DNA of 64,000 nt from Chrysomallon squamiferum (taxonomy: Eukaryota > Mollusca > Gastropoda > Neomphalida > Peltospiridae), in the NCBI GenBank assembly GCA_012295275.1, contig CM022670.1, forward strand, positions 37,569,751 through 37,633,750, given 5' to 3'. Both the position numbers and the translations under genes were made by a program. The stretch's first letter is position 1, and each line of letters opens with the position of its first letter. Under the pieces are notes generated by a model, which was not told where the DNA came from, made no database searches, and saw nothing but the letters and a program-made list of their open reading frames with translations. This document shows positions 21,701 through 32,392 of this stretch, piece after piece.

Positions 21701-24700
21701 AAGACAATGCAGTTAATATAATTATTAGATGAAGGAGAAGATGTAACTTCATCAAGGTCCTCTGTACAATCCAAGAAACTGAAAAGTAAGGTGTTCTTCT
21801 AACCCAAGCTTCTTGTGTTTTAAAAATCTTTCGTTCTTCAGTCATTTAAGTTTTTTTTTTTTTACTTTTTATATTTACAAAGCCTTAAAAAGAAATAATA
21901 ATAATAACTATCTTTTTTTTAACAGATTGTTATGACAGCTAAGAAAATTTATTTTAAATATATAAGAAACCATCAGCTGATTTGTAACTTCATTACTAAT
22001 ATTAGTTTTAGGTGATTTTCATCTGTAATTCAAATTCCTACTTTATATTAATTGAAGATTTTTCAGTCTGTAAAAATTTAATATAAATTTTATTAGATGA
22101 GGAAGAAGATGTAACTTCATCAAGGACATCTGTCCAATCCAAGAAACTGAAAAGTACGGTGTTCTTCTAACACAAGTTTCCTGTATTAAATAGCTATATA
22201 CATGGCTTGCCTTCATAATAAATAAGTTAAAGATAAAAAAAAAAAGTTTTACAGACTTCAAAATCCATTATTAATTTTTATTTTACATGAAAGTGGTCCA
22301 TTATTCAGATTATTCCTGTATTAATATTTAATGAAAATGCTTTAAATGTATGGGGAAAAATAAAAATCAGTTATTACATACAATTATCAGGTGAGAGACT
22401 CAGAAATAAAATAACTTGTAAATCAAAAATTCATTATACTGTTCTGTTACATATTAGAAAAATATAAATACAAGACAATGCAGTTAATATAATTATTAGA
22501 TGAAGGAGAAGATGTAACTTCATCAAGGTCATCTGTACAATCCAAGAAAGTGAAAAGTAAGGTGTTCTTCTAACCCAAGCTTCTTGTGTTTTAAAAATCG
22601 TTCGTTCTTCAGTCATTTAAGTTTTTTTTTTTTTTACTTTTTATATTTATAAAGCCTTAAAAAGAAATAATAATAATAACTATCTTTTTTAACAGATTGT
22701 TATGATAGCTAAGAAAATTTATTTTAAATACATAAGAAACCATCAGCTGATTTGTAACTTCATTACTAATATTAGTTTTAGGTGATTTTCATCTGTAATT
22801 CAAATTCCTACTTTATATTAATTGAAGATTTTTCAATCTGTAAAAAATTATATTAGATGAGGGAGAAGATGTAACTTCATCAAGGATGTCTGTACAATCC
22901 AAGAAACTGAAAAGTAAGGTGTTCTTCTAACACAAGTTTCCTGTATTAAATAGCTATATAGACATGGAAGTTTTATTTTTATTTATTTATTTATTTATTT
23001 TAATTTAGAGGTTATTTTGGTATTAAATAGGCCTGCCTTCATAATAAATAAGTTAAAGATAAAACAAAATAGTTTTACGGACTTCAAAATCCATTATTAA
23101 TTTTAATTTTACATGAAAATGGTCCATTATTCAGATTATTCCTATATTATTTGATGAAAATGCTTTAAATGTATGGGAAAAAAGGTATATCAATTATTAT
23201 ATACAATTATCAGGTAAAAGTCTCAGAAATAAAATAACTTGTAAATCAAAAATTCGTTATACTGTTATGTTACATATTAGAAAAATATAAATAAAAGACA
23301 ATGCAGTTAATATAACTGTATAATTATTAGATGAGGGAGAAGATGTAACTTCATCAAGGTCATCTGTCCAATCCAAGAAAGTGAAAAGGAACACTGGCTT
23401 TTGTGTGGTTTAAATAACACAGCTACAATTTTATTATTTAAAAAAAAAAATTAAAGTAATTAGTAGCTACAAATCTGTTTAATAACGATTTCATAAGAAA
23501 TGTAAATCTTGATGTGCATTTCAACTCCAAATTGTAAAAGCTAATCAGAGCAAGAATTAATAATTTGTAGTGGGAAAAGATATGATTTTAAACATTTCTG
23601 CATGTAAAAAATTTGTTTATAATTACATGTAATTATTAGGTGAAGGAGAAGATGTAAATTCTTCAAGGACCTCTTTGCAGTCCAAGAAAATGAAAAGTAA
23701 GGTGTTCTTCTAACACAAGCTTCCCATGGCTTAAATAACTTTAGACTTGAAGCTGATTTGCATTCTTCAAGCATTTAAGTTTATAATGATATGTATCATA
23801 AGAAAGTTAGTTTTTTCTTTCTTTATTTTAATAATAACAATAATAAATAAATAAATAAAAATCTTTTAACAAATTATGAAAGCAAAAAAAAAAAATCATT
23901 TTACTGACAAAAGAAATCTTACGATTTTTAGCTTCATTGCTAATATTAGTTCCAGTCAATTTTCTGTTCAGTCCAAGAAACTAAAAAGTAAGGTGGTGTT
24001 CTAACATAAATTTCCTGTATTAAATAGCTTTAGAAATGAAATTATTATTATTAATATTTTTTTTTTGTAATACAAAAACTTGCCTTTATAAGAAATTGTT
24101 AAAGCTAAAAAATAATTTTACAGAAAATGTAATTGTAAGAAGATTTTGAATACCATTATTAATATTGGTTTTAAGTGAGAATGGTCCATTAAAAAAAATC
24201 TCTTTATTAATATTAACTGACGATATAAAAATTCATTATGATTTTTGTTTTTCTAGTTAAAACGCTTTAAATATTTTTTCACCTTTTCATAAGCAGCTAT
24301 TAAAGGTTTTTATTTAATTTTTTTAATTTTTGTTTTATAGATAAATTTTATAGACAGATTTCTAACTGCATTATCAGTAGTATTAGTTTTTTAATCGGAT
24401 CTCTATATTAATATAACAACTGAAGATTTTTTCAACATGAGTAAAAAAAAATATTCTCTAAAGTATATGTAATTATTAGATGCATAGAATTCAAGAGATC
24501 TTAAACAAAAAATATTCAGACACAGGTTTGTGGTGTGGCTTAAATAGCTTTAGGAAACACAGTTCTAGACTTCTTTTCAAGAGGCATTTAAATAGTTTGT
24601 TTATATACAGTAATTGTTTTTGCTTCATAGAATCCATTCTAGTATTTCTAACCAACAGTTACTAAATGAACCATAAAAAGAACAATATGATCAATATAAA

Positions 24701-24793
24701 TCAATCATTGTTTGTATCGATGTATCTAAATAAATGAGTGAGTGAAATTGTGGGGTGGTGCCACTTATGTCCACACCAAAGAGGAAACATGTT

Positions 24794-24844
<51 letters not shown>

Positions 24845-27800
24845 AGTGTTTATATAGAAATTCAGTTGCTGATTTAATTGCTACTTACCATATACAGCAG
24901 TTTATTTTGTTTAACAGGATCCAAGGAAAACAGAAAACTGATATTTTCATGGAATTGACATAACCTGATTTCCTCAAAAACGTTTGCTTTGTGATGCTGT
25001 TTTCTCTACACATTTATTTTTTTTTAAATGTTTTTATTAGATGAGGACGAGGATGTAGGTTCTTCACGAACGTCTTTACAGGCGGAATCTGTAAACCAGA
25101 AAAGTAAGGTGTTCTTCTAACACAGGCTTTTGTGTTGGCTTCACTGCCCTCCCTGAAACAGCCTTTATCTTCCTTGCTCTTTTTGAAACATTATTTGAAA
25201 TTATTATATTGTCCTATGGAGTGGTGTGGATTTGAGCTTGTATCTATAATCTTTTTTTTTTTTTTTTTTTTCTTTACTTATCAATCATCATCAACATCAT
25301 CATCATAATAAGATTTTTGGTGTTTAGAATAGAAATCCTATCATAGTTAAATTCCCACCCCCCACCCCCGAGATGAGCATGTTTGATGAATTATCAGCTG
25401 TATGAATATTTTTTCTATAAACAGGTGAATTAGTAATAAGATTTTCTGTAGTTCAGATTAGAAATTCCACCATAGTTAAATTTCCCAAAATTAACTTGTT
25501 TGATAAAATATCGGCTTTTTATGAGTATTGAGAATTTTTTATAGAAAGCATGGAACCATTTTCATTCTTTTTAAACTGGATTACTCAGTTAATATTATCT
25601 AATAAATATTAGGTTCTAGATAATTTTACATGGTAAGTAAAAGACATTTGTGTTAAATTGTTAAGAATATGGTAAATGTCTAGCTTGTATCACAGTAGTC
25701 AGAGTACTAGCCACCAGCCACTTTTGATGGTCACATACTAAGAAAGTCACAAAGCTTGAAATATCTTTAGCCTATGCTTAAATCGTCATTAAAACTGAAT
25801 CAAGTAATATTTATAAATGACAAATAGAATGTTCTAATAATTAACAATGTTTTTTTTAAAATGATTTTTAAAAATGAAAGATTCCACTTATTAATCTGAG
25901 AATATAATTTATTAGATGAAGACGATATAAATGCTTCAAGAACCTCCTTACAGTCAGGCTCTGTATACATGAGGAGTAAGCTTTGTTGTTTTTTAATTAT
26001 TATTTTCATTGCTTAATTTTAGCTTCACTGACCAAGATGTATAGCTTTATGATAAACCTTTTTGTTTGTTTAGCTAAAATAAATGAAAAATTAATTTAAT
26101 TGTTTTTTAATTTTTTAATTTTTATATTGTATATTATTTTTTTTTTCATTTTTTTTTTCTTCAGAATATTTAATTTTTCTTTGTTTTATATAACAAATGC
26201 AAATTTTGTGGCTTCACTAACCAAGGTTGAAAACTATTCAGTTTTGGGTTTTATGGTTTTGTATCATTTTGTTACTTGGCTGTTGCTTTTATTTTTTTAT
26301 TTTACTTAATTATACTCTTTTCTTTTCCTTTCTTTTTTTTTTTTTTGTCTGATTGCATATCCTAATATTTGGTGGCTTTGTGTGAAAAACAGTTAATTAT
26401 ATAGGCAGAATATGTTAGGCTTTTTTCATGTGTGTTTGTTTGAATTTCAATGCTGGCATATGAATTAGAATTACTAGTTCAGAAATTTGTCAGGTTGTTT
26501 AATCTTTGTTTTATTATTATTATTTCATTTGTTTGTTTTATTTATTTTGATATATTATACTTGGTGTGTTATAAAAGTTATGTAATACACACATACATAT
26601 ATACATACAGTTAAAAAGTACATATCATTGATAATATTCCTAGAAGAAGATGTTTGCTAAAGTTATGAGAAGTATCTGATGGCTAAAAATGTTATATGAA
26701 TTTAAATTTGTCATTAATAATAGTTTGGTTGGTAGTTCAGCACATGCTCATACACATACACACAAATGCACATAAATGTTTACATCAACATTTTTCATTG
26801 CCTATACACACTGATTGTCATGGATGTGTATCTTAGACAGAGAGATAGTGTGTGTGTGTGTGTGTGTGTGATGAATATATGCAGATGTACATGAACATAT
26901 ATGTTCATAACACAAGTATAATTTAGTGCAAAACACTTCAAATGTAATACTTCAAATGATATGAAAGTGTAGGTTGTTTTCACATTCTATTTTAAATATT
27001 TTATACTTCCTTTGTATGAAAAATTTATTTCAATACAAAATAAATAATTTCTATTAAATCACTTGATAGTTTTACTATCTTTGAAATAAGCTCAAGGAAA
27101 ATCTATTATTTTGTTTCAGTTGCATAATAAATGTCACCATTTTTAGTTTTATCAATATATTTTAGTTTCCACTCACATATTAGTCTTGAATGTCTTCTGA
27201 TGCATGTATCTGTATTACTGTAAAGATTTTTTTTTTTTTTTTTTTTTTTTCAATTCAAAAATCTTTATCTTGTTCACATTTAAGTATCACTACACACTGG
27301 TTTTGATTTTCAGAGAGGCAAGGTTCAAGGTCTTCACTTATCAGCATTGGTATTTTTATTTTTGTTTATTTGTTGCTTCACAGTTTGCTGTTGTACAAGA
27401 ATTTTCACCAGCACAATAGATTTCTGCTTCAGAGCTAGACATGTTCTGTTTTTTTGTTAGTTCATCCACTCTAGAATGTTCTGGTTGTTGCTAAATTAAT
27501 TTTATTTGCATTTTTTGAATCTCATCAAACAGAAGCACAGAAAGTTTTACCAAATGTTAAATGTGACTTTGCAGATAAACTGATTTGACATTAGATTCAG
27601 ATATAATGATACAGTTTATTATAGTGGTAAATAGATAAATAAGTATAAATATACAAAAAATATACATACATACATACATACATATTTTTATTTATTCTTT
27701 CTCTATGTTTCAAGTGTTTGTGTGCAGATTTGAATGAAAGAGAAAGAATAAATAATATAACACACTTAACAAACAATAATAAAAGACAATAATGATAAAA

Positions 27801-29334
27801 ATAAAATGAATTATAGCATCAGAATAATAACACAGTGTCGTAACTCAAGGCAGACATTTTATTTAGCACTCCATACTCCATCCAACTGCACAGGTTTTTA
27901 AGCACTAGCCTGCACATTTCAGCACATGATAAAAATAACATTACACATCTCCTGAAGCAGTACAGACCATTTTCATAGTTTACACTGCCAGCACTATAAA
28001 AAGATTTCTGCACTAACTAAAACATTCACAAAAAGAACAGTCGAAAAAAATAATTGTTTTCAGTCCCGTTCGTTTTTGTTTCTGTTCTGTGCAGTATTCA
28101 AAACATGTAATTTATAAAGTTGTTTGACAGTTGTTGTTGTTGTTGTTTTGTTTTAATTTTTTTCAGACATTAATATTCATGTGTTTATGTTCTAGATATT
28201 TGTTATAAATATTTACCAAAAATTTTTACTAATAGAAATAAAAATATAATAAATAAATAATAAAGGTAATCATCTTTTTTCAGTTGATGTGATGATTTTT
28301 TTTTTTTTTTTTCAGTTCATTTCTGTTTTAATTTCTGTTGAATTTTTCTGAGTGTTTAATGTGTCCGTAAAATTGTTTAAAGATGTAAAGAAATCATTAT
28401 CAGAAGGATATTTTAAAATAGCTTCAGTCTAGCACATATTTACTATTGGTTTAAACCATTTTATTTAACCTTTTTGAATATCATGAAACAGAAGTATTTT
28501 AAATGATGGTATGCAGTAAAAAAAAAAAAAAACAACATTAAATTAAAATTAAGAAACTCTGTGCAGTAAATTAGTGAATTATTCAGTTTGTTCATTAGTA
28601 ATTAGACACATATCTGAACCTCTAAGTGTGTTTCTACTAACAGTAGAAGAAGAAGAAAAAAAACTGTGTTTGTAGTGGTATGCAGCTTTCAGCAAAGGTT
28701 ATAATTTATTTATGCATGTGTTCCTGCTGTTCAAAATATAATAGTGATAAAAAAAAAAAAAAAAAATTAACATTCAGTGTAAATGAAGAAATTTTGTTAG
28801 TGGGTTTAAAACCTCACAGACCAGATAGATATTAATATACATATTAAGATCCTTCCTATTTGAAAAAAAAGAAAAAAGATTCTGGATATGTTTATCTCTA
28901 AATGTAAGACGTATATCCATAAAAGCCACGTTTAAACAAATTTTGGATAAAAACATGGAAAAAATCAATGAGTTTGATCATTTTAGTTAGCTTGTGTAGT
29001 TTTGAAGTAATATTATAGATTCTTGCAAAGGCTTTTCATAGTTTTATCTCCCCTCACTGTGGACAGTTTCTCTGGGTACATGTATCCAAGACAGATACCC
29101 TTGAATTTTCAGTGTGAAGCATAACTTTTACATCATTTAATTTTGAGTGTTTGCTTGTCATTTATAATTAACCTGATCTATAAAAGCACTTTAGTTTTAA
29201 TGATATTTCTAAAATGAAATATTTGCAAGTTGTATAATTTTAATAGATATTTTAAAATCAATTCCAAAAGGTTTTTAGAGCAGAAAGTTATGTATTTATA
29301 TATTTATTGATTATAGAATGTGTATTTTTGTGTA

Positions 29335-29389
<55 letters not shown>

Positions 29390-32358
29390 AGATATATTTT
29401 TCTGTAATAAAGTGTTAATGGGAGATAACTTAGAAAAAAGATGTGAAGACTGAAATGAACCCTTGCATCTGTGTCTCAAAGATGCACTTGTTTAATTTCG
29501 ATTTGTTTTAAACAGATGATTTACCAAAGCCTTCCCCAAGAAGTAACAAAGAGAGAGGGAGACAAGCAATCAGATCTCATCTGCCTGAACCAAGTAATCT
29601 GCAGGTTTGTATATAACCTGATATTAGTTTTATATTTAATGGTTTTCACTAGAAGAGTTCCCAGCTATGTTTTTTCTCTGCGATTTTTAAAGTTGCTTCT
29701 GTTTGTTATTTTATTTTATTTATTTATCTTTAAAATAATTCACTTTTTCTGTTTGTTTCTTTGTTTTTATGTAAACATGTTGCTGTTGTTGTTACTTACT
29801 TACACACTTATGTGCTTATAAATCCATACTTACTTTCTTTTATTAAATGAGTGAATAAGCACCACACTAGCACCAAAATAGCAAAAGAAAATTGTTGACC
29901 CCATAACACATTTAGCAATATTAATTTGAAATAAAATAAAATTAAATTAAATTAAATTAAAATAAAATAAAATAAACTTTCAGTAAAAATATGGAGATTT
30001 TATTTTAATTCAGAAATGGACTCACAATGCTAGTAAAGGCTGTTTCTACTTGGAAGAAGGAAGCATTATGAGTCACCAGTACACACTGGAGCTTTCAGAG
30101 AGTACAAGCGTTTGGATGACAATCGAACCTGTGAGGATTGGAGAAGGAGGTAAATAAATACAGGATAATAACACACAACACGCTGTGTAACATGTAGATA
30201 TCGTTCTAAGTGGACATAAATCAATTTTGCAGTTTTCTGTTCCAACCAGTGCTCCACAATCAGTTTATCAAAGACTGCAATGTATGTTTTTGTCCATGTT
30301 ACAACCCACTAAAATAATAACACAAATTATTTTCTATTTTGATCTGTCTCTAGGTGTTGATAAAGATGGAAATCCCATAGATACAATCCTGTTTGTTCTT
30401 CGAGATAAACCTCGCTCCCAGAGCCAGAGGGTGGTTACTTTCACAGAGATGAGAGATGCACATGGGGTAGGTACACCTTTGTGAATTACACGTGTATATT
30501 GCATTCTTCATTGCTAGTATTGTTATTCTTCAGCTTAAAAGAACTGAAACGAATCACTTAAGAGATCTGTATTAGAGTATGGTTGTCAGGCTTGAAGTGA
30601 ATGTAAAAAGTAAAGAAAAATAGTGAGACGGATTTTAAGCAAGATAACAATCATATAAAACAGATTTCATGATGGTTGAATTATTACTGAATTATTCACA
30701 TAAATATATACATTTTATATTAAAGCCATTATTTGAATGTCGAAATTGAAAGCAATGGTGGTATAATTCTCTGTTTGAATCTCAAATCTGCATTTTAATA
30801 AATTGGCTTCTTCGTTAACCCATACTGTTAAAGTTTACTGTAATTACAGCTTATGCAAAAAATCTGTGCTGTTAATAAAATTAATACTTAGTTCTTCTTA
30901 AGCTAATGATCAGAAAATTACTGGTGTAATATCTGCAGTAGCTTGCAACACAAATATTTTGACTGTTCATAGCTTATCTTTTGTTACACAGAAATTTGGA
31001 GTTCGGTGTGACTTGGATGCAGGGAAGTACAAACTGATTCCATTCTCAACTGGATGTCGACTGCGACCGAGCAGACATCATTCGAAACAGGATGCAAAGC
31101 TGGTAGATAAAGATAAACACAACAAGTTCATTCTCACTAAGGCTTTCAGGTAAGCTGGAAGTTTTTAATCGAGGAATGTTTAATGATAACGAAGGAACAG
31201 TCCAAATATGGTTTTCTGCAGCCAAGCGATCACCTAATCTGTCTGTTGTAAGACAGCAGCCTTTGTTTTTGACAAAGTAATACAATAAAATAGAAGTCCA
31301 TGATTTTATTTTGTGTTCACAAGTATAAAAACAAATTCCTGACTCACTGAGAACATGAGTAACTTCACATTTCTGTCAGGTTTTCTTAACATTTCTGTTT
31401 ATGAAATGACATTACAAACAATAGGGAATAATGTTTGTTAATTTAAAAAAAAAAATAAGATGACACATAGAAACTATTAATAACTAGAAAAACTTAAAAA
31501 TAATAAGAATAATAATAATAATAAAAAGACACATAGTTTTAAAACTGAGCCAGGTTTTCTACATGGTATTTTTTTATTTATTTATTTATTTATTTTCTTT
31601 TATACAAAACTGTGTGTTGAGAGTGAGTGTATGTGCATGCGAGTGTGTGTCTGTGTGTGAATGCACATTATTTTCTTTCTGTCTTTCTTACTATTTTTTC
31701 ACTAACAATATTTATATTTTTTTTTTTTTTTTTAAATTATTTATTTATGTTTTTGTTTTAATATTTACTGACACCTTCATACTTTTAACACTATTCAGAC
31801 GGGCACTGGAGGAAATATTTGAGATGGTTGACTTGGATGGAAACGGACGGTTAAGCCGAGAGGAGTTTAGTCTGTACACGTGGAGAACTAGTGGAGAGGG
31901 GGTAGCCGATGAAGAATGGGAAGTGGTTGAAAGTAAGACTCATAAATCTGTGTGTGTGTCCACCAAACCAGAATACTCTTCCATTTTCCAGATTATTTGC
32001 TTGTGCTTTTAGCATTAACATCATTTTCCTCAACATTTACAACAGCCAGTATGTGTGTGTGTGTGTGTACATGCAAGTGTGTGTCTGTGTGTGCCTATAA
32101 CTAGTCTGGGTGCATGTGGTTGTGCCTATGCTTATATTCTGTTTTGGTGTTATTTCCAGCGAGCTGTGATCTGGTAAATGGTGAGATCACAAAGGAAGGT
32201 TTTATTCACCTCACAGAAATGGAGGCTCAGGAGACTGAGGGAGAAGAAAAAGAGTTGTGGATCACTTTAGAGAACATGGGCTACAACAAATCTCTTGATT
32301 TGTGCGAGGTAATTTGTTCAGCAGTAATCCACTTCAATTTTTTTTCTTAACTTTTTTT

Positions 32359-32392
<34 letters not shown>

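Larger units (their letters stand above)
17108..25975 (+). repeat. Array of duplicated symmetric mini-exons (19-aa repeat)
   Basis: Exons: 17108-17155 (48 nt, diverged); 18646-18702, 19143-19199, 19545-19601, 19937-19993, 20250-20306, 20914-20970, 21327-21383, 21729-21785, 22097-22153, 22500-22556 and 22857-22913 (each 57 nt); 23331-23387 (donor lost); 23640-23696 (57 nt); 25041-25103 (63 nt); 25916-25975 (60 nt). Every intact copy begins after TTAG or a close variant, enters and leaves in phase 1, and has a length divisible by three. The consensus peptide is NEGEDVTSSRTSVQSKKLK: an acidic head, Ser/Thr middle and Lys tail. Most donors read GTAAGGTGTTCTTCTAAC. The encoded stretch would be a disordered, probably phosphorylatable linker between the EF-hand pair and the C-terminal domains; that is inference. 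Confidence 0.9.

Noticed and set aside
21654-22616. Repeated minus-strand frames reading EAWVRRTPYFS
   Set aside because: They are antisense shadows of the array exons; the conserved splice sites and phases are on the plus strand.
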